Shown piece by piece: positions 11,781 to 22,726 of a stretch of DNA of 64,000 nt; position 1 is the stretch's first letter; the number at the start of each line of letters is the position of its first letter. Under the pieces are notes generated by a model. It was not told the DNA's origin, ran no database searches, and worked only from the letters and a program-made list of their open reading frames with translations. The DNA lies in the NCBI RefSeq assembly GCF_050003625.1, contig NC_134397.1:228408537-228472536 (forward strand), given 5' to 3'. The position numbers were made by a program, and so were the translations under genes. This DNA is from Haematobia irritans. Taxonomy: Eukaryota; Arthropoda; Insecta; Diptera; Muscidae.

Positions 11781-12142
11781 GTTCTATTGAAAACATATTC
11801 ATTGAAAATATGGGAAAATCTAGTGGGCCAGGGTTGATAAAATTTACACTTTGTGTTTTTTTTATACATTATATCACAATTACTCTATATAGAGTTATTC
11901 TGCCCTAATTGTGAACGTTTCTCAGATATCAACTCAAATCTAAAAATTATAAATAGCGGACATTGAAGAAATAAACATATTTCAAAATGGGGATATTTTA
12001 GTTTTTTTATTATAGGATCTCAACAGTTTTGAAAGGAAAATTGAGAAACAGGGTATTATAAGATAGTGTATATATTTGAAACCACCAGAAGGAGACGAAA
12101 TACACACATGGTGTCTTTAATTTAATGCTTAGACCCGGGCCC
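11781..12142. other. No gene; short inverted relative of the fragment at 1-150
   Basis: 12048-12130 resembles the reverse complement of positions ~45-135, with words acagggtatta and acacatggtgtcttt. Nothing else is recognised. Confidence 0.45.
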
Positions 12143-12570
12143 TGAGCCGGTTACCACAGTGGGTAGAATTCTACAAAAAGTGGTGAATTTTTTACTGTTT
12201 TGTAGATTGGTAGAATTATTGATTTTGGTAGATTTTGCAAAGAGGTACTTCTTTATAAATTTTCTATGGAAATAAACTATTGACAACATTTTCTATAAAA
12301 ATAAAATTTTGACAAAAATTTTTATAGAAATAAATTGTTGACAAAATTTTCTATAAAAATAAAATTTTTCCTATGAAATAAAATTTTAACAAAATTTACT
12401 ATAGAAATAACATTTTGACAAAATTTTCTATGGAAATAAAATTTTAAAAAAATTGTCTATAGAAATAATATTTTGACAAAATTTACTATAGAAATAAAAT
12501 TTTGACAAATTATTCTATAGACATAAAATGTCGACAAAATTTTCTATAGAAATAAAATTTTGCAAAATAA
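12143..12570 (+). mobile_element. Family H element with ~29-bp minisatellite
   Basis: Begins with ccggttaccacagtgggtag, the diverged counterpart of the family H terminus ACGGTTGCCAC. It continues through gtagaattctac-type sequence into about ten ~29-30-bp units built on 'tttctatagaaataaaattt'. Each unit contains the palindrome TTTCTATAGAAA or a variant. The right terminus is lost. Confidence 0.75.
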
Positions 12571-13179
12571 GATTTCCACCCACAATTGATTGATGAATTT
12601 TACAAAATAAGATTTCAACCAACAATTGATCAGTATCAAATTGCTATAATAATAATAATAATTTTGTAAAAATGTAGCTCCGAAAATTTTAATGAAATGT
12701 AAATTAGATTGTAAGTTTGGTTGTACAATTAATCTCATTACCATTTGGATGACATCAAATTGATTTTATAATGGATAATTGTTCGCCGCCGAATAGACAA
12801 ATCTATATCGGCTTAGGCGTCAAGCCGCCGAAGGCAAAAAATTTAGTGTCAGCCGCCGCCAACAAAATTGGTTCGGTTTCATTCTCTGGTCTAGATTGAA
12901 ATATACGTATATTTTTACAATAGCCTTTAAATTTTATATTGTGTACATTTTGAATACATTTATAGTACATTTTCGTCAACACCATTTATTATCCCTGGGA
13001 TGGGCAAAATTCGCTAATGGAAACCACATTCAACACTCAACAGATATGGCTGTTTGTTCAGTGGATATGGCAAGCTATTTTATTGTTCCAAATTCGAATG
13101 AAACCGCCGAATAAATGCCAAACTTTAATAACCGTATCTTGACTACAAAGCAGAATGCGTTTAAAATTAAAAAAAAAAA
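12571..13179. other. No gene recognised
   Basis: Contains a short TAA/ATA run near 12645-12662 and a less AT-rich patch at 12783-12890 with repeated gccgccg words that recur near 13103 and 13410. No domain-bearing ORF. Confidence 0.45.
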
Positions 13180-13358
13180 AATAATAAATTATAATTTGTT
13201 TCCTAGAATCAAGTACACAAAACTCAAATTTAAAAGAGAATTGTGTCTTGAAGGTATCCTTACATCAATTCTCAGCTTCTTTGGCTCGAAATCAATATCA
13301 AAATCATTTGTGTAAGAACAAAATCTTTTCTAACTGGGCATGCGTTTTTTTTTCAGTG
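13180..13358 (-). mobile_element. Family C MITE, terminal fragment
   Basis: Matches the terminal ~180 bp of the C copy at 16385-17036: tttcctagaatcaagtaca, gcttctttggctcgaaatca and the end TTTTTTTTTCAGTG followed by TA. It starts in an A-run. This copy also shows the uninterrupted site into which element G2 inserted elsewhere. Confidence 0.8.
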
Positions 13359-13924
13359 TACAACAATAAATCCTACATTATCCCAACAGCACAAGCCCCC
13401 CAAAAAAATAATGCAAGAAGCCGCCAAACACCAAAAGCGGACACAAGGTGATTGTTTGCGACACCATAAACATTGCAGCACAATGCAAAAATCCTCATCA
13501 TGTTGTTGCAACAAAATGGATTTTATTGTATAGCATATATACAAAAGAATCAAATACAGACCAAGGGAAGGAAGGAGTAGAAATCTTTAAAAATCATGAC
13601 TTATATTTTACCACAATGCAGGGCAATCTAAAAAATCTCCTCCTTTGGAAATAAAAAAAAATCTCATCGGTATTTACCATGTCTCACTTGTAGTTGAGTT
13701 TTGCATAGATGTTCACTCACAACTCAGCAATAAGGCAGCCGATTTTGAGTGACGATTTTACAGCTTAGAGCTATAATTTAAAACATCAATCACCAAGGCT
13801 CATCTTTAGCATTGTCCTTTGGGTGAATTAGGGACTTCAAATTTGAATATAACCGTATTTTGTTTGGCTTCGCTCGGGAAACTATTGCAATGAAAGAAAA
13901 TTATGTCGTAAATGATTTATTTTA
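13359..13924. other. No gene recognised
   Basis: Mixed sequence, including a short less AT-rich stretch at 13395-13500. ORFs on opposite strands overlap and none is recognisable. Confidence 0.4.
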
Positions 13925-14335
13925 ATAATTAAATTTGTCACGATATCGAAGACGTGTTTCCAAGCTCCGTGATCGTATTTATGGAGCATTTCTTTCGACC
14001 AATCGACACTAGCCTTCTTTTGGCCGATTGAAAAACGATTAAATGACGGTCAAATGTTGATGCAATATTGAATGTATGCTGGTCCCACTAATGCCTAATG
14101 TTTATCTCATGATAAGTCACATGACGATCTTGCAATATCAGTTGACTAACAGCATTAATGGTCTCCGGAACAAGAACTTAATTTGGGCGACTTTCACGAA
14201 ATTCGTCTTCTAGTGGACTACGACCTCGGTTGAATTCACCATACCATCGATAAACACTGATTCTTTAAGGAGCTTCATTGCCAAAAAAATAGTTACGTCG
14301 AAAATTGTAAAAAATAATCGCAGGAAAATATTCAC
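13925..14335 (-). pseudogene. Decayed mariner-like transposase, N-terminal half
   Basis: Conceptual translation of the minus strand, allowing stops and shifts, gives a run of mariner N-terminal hallmarks: an AIIFYNFRR-like start, NEAP, VYRWYGEFNRGR, PLEDEFRESRP, a VPE-INAV stretch, QDRHVTYHEI, and then words resembling the QKKASVDW and KYDHGAWKHV regions. In the family these are the paired-like DNA-binding part and the linker to the catalytic core. The catalytic Asp motifs are not present, so the sequence is cut before them. It differs from the irritans-type copies and is much older. It abuts the truncated E copy at 14343. Confidence 0.72.
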
Positions 14336-14342
14336 GATTTAG

Positions 14343-14895
14343 TTCCGCTGTTCGAATCCCCGTCCGGCAAAAGGTAAAATTAAAATAAAAAAAAATTATA
14401 CAATTGAATAATTTCTTCTACAATGTTTGTATTGCAGAAAAAGTGCTAAGAACTAAAAAATCTCGTGGAAGTGAGAAAGATGTGGGGGAATATACAATTG
14501 AGCAGAAACAAAATTTTGAGCATTCATGTCAAAACCTATGTTGTTAGTAAATATATAAATAAATAAATAAAATTTTGAGCACAATATTGTTTGGAAGAAT
14601 TTTTTTTAAGCATATAATATTTTTGGGTGCAAAATGCTTCCAAACATATTATATGTTCACATAATAACATATTGTTTTTTGGAAGACAACATTATTGAAT
14701 TTGGATGCAAAAATACAAAATGTTTGGAACTTAGACTACCCAAACATATATTGTTTAGACCAATATGCTTTCAAACATATTATATATTGGAAGAGATCAA
14801 ACATATAAATGTTTGGGCAATACCCAAAAATGTATATGCTTGAAGCAAAATATGTTTGGGAGTATATGTTACAGAAGCGATTTTTTGTGAGCGTG
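14343..14895 (+). mobile_element. Family E TIR element, copy 3 (left-truncated)
   Basis: Starts inside the tRNA-like module (gctgttcgaatccccgtccg) and is collinear with E2 through to the CACGCTCAC end (read in reverse), followed by TA at 14896-14897. It lacks the 131-bp duplication. The left half is missing at the junction with the mariner pseudogene. Confidence 0.85.
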
Positions 14896-14935
14896 TATAA
14901 ACAACACAGATTACGCTGGTATATTAAGAAATAAA

Positions 14936-16257
14936 AACGTCGCCAAAAAGTAGTGAAAATGTTCTTTTAGGATCCGGAAATGGTGCAATGAATTTAACAT
15001 CCCGGGAAACAAATTGGAAGTACTTCTAAAGGCACAAATTTAAAAGCACTTCCAAGACTGTCCTCCCAGAGATGTTCTGTATTTTAACTGCACAGGAACT
15101 TCTTTTAATTCAATTTTTTTATAACTCGCTTTTCTCATATTTTTAAAAGGTATTTTTAACTTGTTTTGTTTCAAGTAATTTAAAAACAGAGTAAGAATTA
15201 ATAAAATGGTACAAATTATTTAAATTTTGTCGAAACAAATGCTAAATTCGTTCTAGAAAAATTGCGAATTTTTTTAAAATATTTGAAGTCAAACGTTTTA
15301 GACAAGCGTTAGAATGCATCAAGAATTATAAAAAAAATTAAAAATTCCTTATTATTCAAAATATCATCAAATTTTTATTTCACATCCTAAACACTGAATT
15401 CGGATCACACCTTAAGAAATGATGAAAATTCGGAGCAACGGCTGTTGAAATGTTGGACATCCGTCCTATCACAGCAACAAAATTGGAAGTTCTTCTAAAG
15501 GCACAACTTTAAAAGCGCTTTCAAAAATGTTCTCCCAATGATGTTCATTATTTTAACTGCACAGGAAGTTCATTTTACTTTCTGTTAACTGGGAGTTAAA
15601 GTCTAACGGAGATACATGAAAATGGCCGTTAATGGGAAATTTAATTTTGTTTTTGTTTCAAATAGGTTAAAGAAGAATAAGTATTAGTAAAATGATACAA
15701 ATTGTTTAAATTTTGCCGAAATAAATATTAAATCCATTCTAGAAAACTTGCGAGTTTTTGAAAATATTTGATGTCAAACGTTCCAGACAAGCATTAGAAT
15801 GCAAAACACTGAATTCGCATCTTAAGTAGTGATGCTAATTCAGTGCAATGGCAACTGAAATGGTGCACATCCATCCTAACATATGACAAGCCCATGTTAA
15901 ATTCATCGCTTCAACGCCAATTTTGCACCAATTCCGGATCCAAAAAGAACATTTTCACTACTTTTTTGGCGACGCTTTTTTTGCTGGGATGATAAGCCCA
16001 TGTTAAATTCATCGCATCTGCGCCAATTTTGCACTACTTCCGGATCCAAAATGAACATTTTCAATGCTCTTTTGGCGACGCTTTTTTTGCTGGGATGGAC
16101 TTGTCATAGGACATATGTTCACCATTTCAACAGCCGTTGCATTGCATTTGCGTCACTTTTTAAGGTGTGATCCGAATTCAGTGTTTTGAATGTGAATTAA
16201 AAAATTTTATAATATTTTGCAAAATAAATAATTTTTATATTTTTTTTTATTTCACAG
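14936..16257. mobile_element. Cluster of family B MITE copies
   Basis: Several partial or complete B copies are packed side by side: a fragment at 14936-15002, a copy at ~15003-15470, one reaching GCTTTTTTTGCTGGG at ~15988, a short terminal piece to ~16098, and an opposite-orientation piece to ~16257. B hallmarks are CCCAGCAAAAA termini, cgtcgccaaaaa, ttggatccggaa and tggaagt-cttctaaag. None encodes protein. Confidence 0.8.
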
Positions 16258-16384
16258 GAGAACAAAATTGAACTTTTTTTGTGTTGATTTGAAATTTTTA
16301 GCAAACTGTTAGTAATTTGAGGCCGCTGAATCCACTTGGAATCCAAAAAGTTTTTTCAAAACTTGAACGATATCTCTAAAACTA

Positions 16385-17036
16385 CAATGAAAAAAATATT
16401 GTCGTGAGGTCAAAGATTTCATGTCTTTAAAATACGAATGCAAATTTTGCTTAGCATAGAAGACGCATTTCTCTAATATAAAGTTTTTTTCCTTGTCCAA
16501 ACGTCGATAAACTTTCCAATGAAGTCGTATTGTCCTTATAATTAAGTGATTTCACTTAAAAATGTGTATATTAACATGAAAGAAAAAATGTTTTGGCTAA
16601 GGTCAACTTGACTTTAATAATTCAGAAAAATTCTTTAAATTTAATGAAATTTAAATTTGATGTCTTTTTGCATCTTGACTACAAAGAAAAAAATCGTTCA
16701 AATATAGGACATGTTTTTCAACACTTTATTTTAAAGACGTTTTTTATTTGAAACATAGGAAAATTTCTACTGAAAGTCGAGTCATAATTTGAAAAATTAA
16801 GTTAACGTTCACTCATTTTTAGTGGAATTTAATAGCATATGAAGAAAAAAAGCTGAACAAGTGAAAAATTAAAATTTGCTTCCTAGAAGCAAGTACACAA
16901 AACCCAAATTTAAAAGAGAATTGTATCTTAAAAGTATCCTTACTTGTATTCTCCGCTTCTTTGGCTCGGAATCAATACCAAAATTTTCAAAATAAAGACA
17001 AAATCTTTGGAACCGGGCATGCTTTTTTTTCAGTGT
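16385..17036 (-). mobile_element. Family C MITE, full length (652 bp)
   Basis: TA-flanked (16383-16384 and 17037-17038). The right terminus is TTTTTTTTCAGTG and the left is CAATGAAAAAAA. It is collinear, in the opposite orientation, with the copy at 61611-62255, including the 'attgtcgtgaggtcaaag' block. No ORF of note. Confidence 0.85.
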
Positions 17037-17038
17037 AC

Positions 17039-18128
17039 TAGGAAAATTGAAAAACAATGTAAAGAGAATATTGTTAGGGATTTTAGATTTTTTTTTTAAT
17101 TTAATATGTTGAACCGTTTTCCAGTTATTCCAATATATGTTATGTAGCGGAAGTGCCTTAATTTTGAACATAGTGGTATATCTCGAAAAATCGAGCTGAT
17201 AGAAAAAAAACCAAGTGCAGATTTGGATTTAGCTTCCCAAATAACCTAAAAACGATATTCAGTTCTTAATCAATAGAACCACTGTTCCCCTGTGTTTTTA
17301 ATGTATTTTAACGCATTTCTGCGACACTTAACCTCAAATATTTTCAAAAACTCGCATTTTTTCCGGAATGGATCTATCATTTTTTTCGCTGGATCCATTC
17401 CAAATTTAATTAATTAATAGAGCTGTCGCTAGGGTTGCCCAATTACGAAATATAAAAGGCAGCCCTCGTACTCTTCGCTATTGTGTCTTTTGTAGACAAA
17501 CAAATGAATATCTGGCAAAAGAGATAAATTAACACGATTCGGCACATATAGAGACAATATTGTAGCATCCTAAAATACTTCTGTATGCCAAAATTTAAAG
17601 CGAAACAGGGACACAAAATTTTAGTACAATTACATTACCCGAGGAATTTAAAATTCAAGCAAAATACATCTATGTTACAAATCCCTATAAATTTGCAATT
17701 TTTAAAAACAATTTGAATTGTTCAATTTTGTTTTTTTTTTTGTACCCCTTTTGCCTGTCACTCATCAAAACGAGTAGTTGACAAAAGGATGTTGTGACCT
17801 AAGGCAAAATTTTATCTATTCGTAAAAATCTTTGAATATCTCTTATGTTACAAAGAATTTTGCGTAAATATCTGTGGTTATTTGGTTCAGCAGTCAGTGT
17901 TATGCCGTGAAAGACAATAGCTAAATTTTGGTTTCGTTTTAATAGATTTAACGATAATCCTTGAATTTCTTTAAGTGACAATGACCATCAGAATGTTTTT
18001 TTCAAGGCAAACATTTTAGACATACAAATCAAATCATATGTCATTGTAACAAATAGTCATGATGCTATGGAATATGTGGATTATAAAGTAAAGGCAAAAA
18101 ACTGGCATTCAATCAGGGTGTGTTCTCA
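17039..18128. other. No gene; a short B MITE fragment
   Basis: About 17310-17400 matches an internal-to-terminal part of family B (ctcaaatattttcaaaaact, ending tttcgctgga). Nothing else is recognised. Confidence 0.5.
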
Positions 18129-18654
18129 CACTCAAAAAAATTTACTTGGATCCAAAGATTTTGACCTCTCTTTAAGGATTTTGGTATTGATTCCGAACCA
18201 AAGATGCGGTTTCATTCAAATAAGGAAATTTTGTTGCGGCCTATATGGTTTTAAATCTAGGATCTATAAAATTAAAATTAACATACTGATCTCATTTGTC
18301 GAATTTTGGTTCTATTTTTGCAGTATGTTATATTAATAAAGCTATTCACGTGCAAACAAACCCAGCAAAAAAGCGTCGCCAAAAAAGTAATGAAAATTTT
18401 CTTTTTGGATCCGGAAGTGGTGCAAAATTGACGCAGAAGCGATGAATTTAACATGGGCTTGTCATAGGACGGAAGTCCTCCATTTTAACAGCCGCTGCAT
18501 TGAATTTACATCACTTCTTTAGGTGTGATCCGAATTCAATGTTTTGGATGTAAATTAACAAATCTGTGATATTTTGTCAAATAAATAATTTTTATAATTT
18601 TTAATGGATTCTAACGCTTGTCGAAAACATTTGACCTCATTATTCACAATTTTT

Positions 18655-20104
18655 ATACCCTCCACCATAGGATGGGGGTATATTAACTTTGTCATTCCGT
18701 TTGTAACACATCGAAATATTGCTCTAAGATCCCATAAAGTATATATATTCTGGGTCGTGGTGAAATTCTGAGTCGATCTGTGCATGTCCGTCCGTCCGTC
18801 CGTCTGTTGAAATCACGCTAACTTCCGAACGAAACAAGCTATCAACTTGAAACTTGGCACAAGTAGTTGTTATTGATGTAGGTCGGATGGTATTGCAAAT
18901 GGACCATATCGGTCCACTTTTACGTATAGCCACCATATAAACGGACCCCCAAATTTGGCTTGCGATTGCTCTAAGAGAAGCAAATTACATCCGATCCGGC
19001 TGAAATTTGATACATGGTGTTAGTATATGGTCTCTAACAATCATGCAAAAATTGGTCCATATCGGTACATAATTACATATAGCCCCCATATAAACCGATC
19101 CCCCGATTTGGCTTGCGGAGCCTCTAAGAGAACCAAATTTCATCCGATCCGGCTGAAATTGGGTACATGGTGTTAGTATATGGTCTCTAACAACCATGCA
19201 AAAATTGGTCCACATCGGCCCATAATTATATATAGCCCCCATATAAGCCGATCCCCAGATTTGACCTCCGGAGCCTCTTAGAGGAGCAAAATTCATCCGA
19301 TCCGGTTGAAATTTGGTACGTGGTGTTAGTATATGGTATCTAACAACCATGCAAGAATTGGTCCATATCGGTCCATAATTATATATAGCCGATCCCCAAT
19401 CACACAAAAATTGGTCCATATCGGTTCATAATCATGGTTGCCACTCGAGCCAAAAAATAATCTACCAAAATGTTATTTTTATACAAAACATTGTCAAAAT
19501 GTTATTTCTTTAGAAAATTTTGTCAAAATTTTATTTCTGTATAAAATTTTGTCATAATTTTATTTCTATAGAAAATTTTGTGATAATTTTATTTCTATAG
19601 AAAATGTTTTCAAAATTTTATTTCTATAGAAAATTTTGTCAAAATTTTATTTCTATAGAAAATTTTGTCAAAATGTTATTTCTATATAAAATTTTGTCAA
19701 ATTTTTATTTCTATATTAAAGTTTTTCCAAATTTTACATCTATAGAAAATGTTGTCAAAATATTATTTCTATAGAAAATTTTTTCCAAATTTTATTTCTA
19801 TAGAAAATTTTTCTCAAATTTTACTTCTATAGAAAATGTTGTCAAAATTTTATTTCTATAGAAACTTTAAACTTAATTATATACGTATTTAAGCGGCCTT
19901 TTTATTTTAATATATACCACGTATGGACTATGTGGTATATATTACGGTGTTCGGAAGTTTTAAGATACCTTGCCATCGGCAAGTGTTACCGCAACCCATG
20001 TAATTCGATTGTGGATGACAGTCTTCAGTAGAAGTTTCTACGCAATCCATGGTGGAGGGTACATAAGCTTCGGCCTGGCCGAACTGACGGCTGTATATAC
20101 TTGT
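18655..20104 (+). mobile_element. Tandem-monomer element, copy b (with 30-bp array)
   Basis: In order: terminal hairpin (ATACCCTCCACCATAGGATG...), the 'cattccgtttgtaacacatc' segment, a short GTCC repeat, three 153-bp monomers (18930-19400), a 30-bp minisatellite (19470-19865), then the far end with ttgtggatgacagtc, ccatggtggagggtac, cggcctggccgaa and GTATATACTTG. The 13-mer TACCCTCCACCAT occurs at one end and inverted ~50 bp inside the other. It sits in a T-run of the B MITE with no visible target duplication. No protein is encoded. Confidence 0.88.
19470..19865. repeat. ~30-bp minisatellite array inside copy b
   Basis: About 13 head-to-tail units of the form 'tttctatagaaaattttgtc' plus ~10 bp. 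The core TTTCTATAGAAA is a perfect palindrome. The segment just before it (ttgccactcgagccaaaaaa) is the terminus of family H, so this array was probably acquired with part of an H element. Confidence 0.88.
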
Positions 20105-20921
20105 TTAGATTGGATTTAGCATTTTTTTCGACAAAATTTAAATGATTTGTACCATTTTATGAATTCTTACTCTGTTTTTAACCTATTTGAAACAAACAAA
20201 GTTAAAATTACCACTTAAAAGTATGAAAAAAACCGAGTTTAAAAAATTGAATTAAAAGAACTTCCTGGGTAGTTAAAATAAAGAACATCATTGGGAGTGC
20301 ATCTTCTGGAAGTGCTTTTAAAGTTGTGTCTTTGGAAGAACTTCCAAATTTTTTTGCTGGGAATGCCAGTTTAAAAATCCAAATTATGACGAATACTTCG
20401 AAGTAAAAAATATTTTCTCAATTCCAAAAAAACTTTAAACCAAAAATGCTAAATCCTCAAAATAAGTCTTAGCCTATATTTGAAGCTTTTTTATCTTAAA
20501 TCTAATGATTCAATATTTCACATAATTTAAAGACGATTTCTTTAAATCAAAAAGTGTTTCTTTACTTTAAGCAAAATTTGCCTTAGTTTAGAGACATGTC
20601 ACTTTAACGAAGGGACGCAAATTTTCAAAATGTGTGTCCTAAATTTAATGAAAAAAATTTTTGAAGCAAAGATTATAAACTTTATTTTAATTAAAATTTC
20701 ATTATCTTAAAGAAATTTTTCCTTAATAGTGTGTAAATTGCGCGTCCTAAAATTGAGGTTGCGTAATCTTTTATATCACGTAAATATTTTTTTCAGTGCA
20801 GTATATTGAATTAGATTTTAGTCGGTCTACGTCCTCCCTTCCATTTGTATTGTACATTCATAAAACTAATCATGAACGGCATTCACGTTTCAAAACGATC
20901 CGTTCATGAAAGCGAATTTTT

Positions 20922-21308
20922 GTTTTGGCATAGAATACGCATTTCTCTGATATAAGGTTTTTTCCAAGTCCAAAAGTCGATTAACTTTTCAATAAAGTCG
21001 TTTTGTCCTTATAGTTAGGTGATTCGACCCAAAGTGGGTATCTTTACATGAGAGAAGATTGTGTTGAATCGGGTGTGAATTTGGAAATCTAAGTTATTGT
21101 TAACACACTTTTAAAGGACATTGATAGCACATTGAGAAAAAATTGGAAAATCGAATGAATTAAATTTTGTTTCCTAGAATCAAGTACGCAAAAGTCAAAT
21201 TTGGAAGAGTATTGTGTTTTAAATGTATCCTTACTTAATTCTCCGTTAGTGTAATGACCGTTAGGTTAAATACAAAATGTTTGGAACCGGATATGCTTTT
21301 TTTCAGTG
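20922..21308 (-). mobile_element. Family C MITE, partial
   Basis: Shares tggcatagaatacgcatttc, tttcctagaatcaagtacg and the end CTTTTTTTCAGTG with other C copies. The distal part is missing. Confidence 0.75.
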
Positions 21309-21757
21309 TGTAAAATTGTATACGTAAATTTTGTATATCATTCGCAGATATCTATTTAACTATGACATGAACTGCAAAGACTTTTAAATTATTTTTAATT
21401 TTCAATATTCACATAATGGCTAAAGGCCATTAAAACAGTGGCGATTAATTTAACAAGCGTATTTCTCTTACAGTTGCCAATCACATAGTTCGACATAAGT
21501 TTATTGCATGTCAATCAATTTATCTCATTTATGAGAAATTAAATAATAGTTAGCTAATTTGTTAACGATTGAATGATTTTCTGAGTAATTATAATGATAA
21601 TGAAAATATATTAAATTATTGGAAATAAAATAATTCAAATCATTAATCATTTTTATAGATAGTATTCGTACATTAAGATGTGATCTAGTTTTAATGAATT
21701 TATTCAGAAAATTTGACTACCAGAATTATTGACCCTTGACATAATCTATTTATTTTT
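21309..21757. other. No gene recognised
   Basis: Very AT-rich. Nothing beyond short ORFs. Confidence 0.4.
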
Positions 21758-22590
21758 ATACCTTCCACCATATGATGGGGGTATATTAACTTTGTCATTC
21801 CGTTTGTAACACATCGAAATATTCCTCTAAGACCCCATAAAGTATATAACATATATTCTGTCCGTCTGTTGAAATCACGCTAACTTCCGAATGAAACAAG
21901 CTATCGACTTGACACAAGAAGTTGCTTTGATGTAGGTCGGATGGTATTGCAAATGGGCCATATCGGACCACTTTTACGTATAGCCCCCATATACCGACCC
22001 CCAGATTTGACCTCCGGAACCTTTTGGAGGAGCAAAATTCATCCGATCCGGTTGAAATTTGGTACGTAGTGTCTCTAACAACCATGCAAAAATTGGTCCA
22101 TATCGGTCTATAGTTATATATATCCGATGGCCGATCATACAAAAATTGGTCCAAATCGCTAAAAACAATCTACCAAAATTTTATTTCTATATGAAATTTT
22201 GTCAAAATTTTATTACTGTAGAAAGTTGTGTCAAAATTTTATTTCTATGGAAAATTTTGTCAAAATTTTATTTCTATAGGATATTTTATCAAAATTTAAT
22301 TTCTATAGAAAATTTTGTCAAAATGTTATTTCTATAGAAAATTTTGTCAAACTGAATTATATAACATACGTATTTAATCGGCCTTTTTTATTTAGTATAT
22401 ACCCCGCATGGACTAACTAACAATTTAGAAGACGATGTTAAGAATTTTTAAGATACCTTGTCATCGGCAAGTGTTACCGCAGCCCAAGTAATTCGATTGT
22501 GGATGACAGTCTTTAGTAGAAGTTTCTACGCAATCCATGGTGGAGGGTACATATGATTCGGCCTGGCCGAACTTACGGCCGTATATACTT
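21758..22590 (+). mobile_element. Tandem-monomer element, copy c (short)
   Basis: Hairpin end (ATACCTTCCACCATATGATG) after a T-run, contracted GTCC repeat, just one and a half monomers, a five- to six-unit 30-bp array (22170-22350), then the far end with ccatggtggagggtac, cggcctggccgaa and cggccgtatatactt. Same subfamily as copies b, d and i, but with few monomers. A further monomer-like scrap lies at about 22630-22702. Confidence 0.85.
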
Positions 22591-22726
22591 CTCGTGTTTT
22601 TGCTATCGTATTCATCTAATTGAATTTTAAAATCGGGAGATCCGTCTATATGGGGGGAGCTACCAAAATATGGACCGATACACACCATCTTCAGCACACT
22701 TAGTTATGGACCTGAATACCTGTATG

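Larger units (their letters stand above)
18361..20361 (+). mobile_element. Family B MITE, middle layer of the nest
   Basis: Begins CCCAGCAAAAAAGCGTCGCC and ends TTTTTTTGCTGGG. Removing 18655-20104 restores the order of the ~500-bp copy at 43046-43544. It inserted into the D MITE. I cannot see an unambiguous target duplication at its ends. Confidence 0.85.
18129..20798 (+). mobile_element. Family D MITE, outer shell of a three-level nest
   Basis: The left part (18129-18360) begins CACTCAAAAAAATTTACTTG. The right part (20362-20798) ends ATTTTTTTCAGTG. The two halves join in the same order as in the D copy at 29249-29888, with the break just after 'ctattcacgtgcaaacaaa'. Between them lies a B MITE that itself holds a tandem-monomer element. 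No coding content. Confidence 0.82.

Noticed and set aside
4919..14843. Recurrent 60-90 codon ORFs (4919-5119, 5315-5527, 6228-6494, 14634-14843)
   Set aside because: Identical only because they lie in family E copies; built from AT-rich palindromes and not conserved around any domain.
19470..19865. Possible CRISPR-like array of ~30-bp units
   Set aside because: Units are contiguous with no unique spacers, and the context is a eukaryotic transposon; it is a minisatellite.
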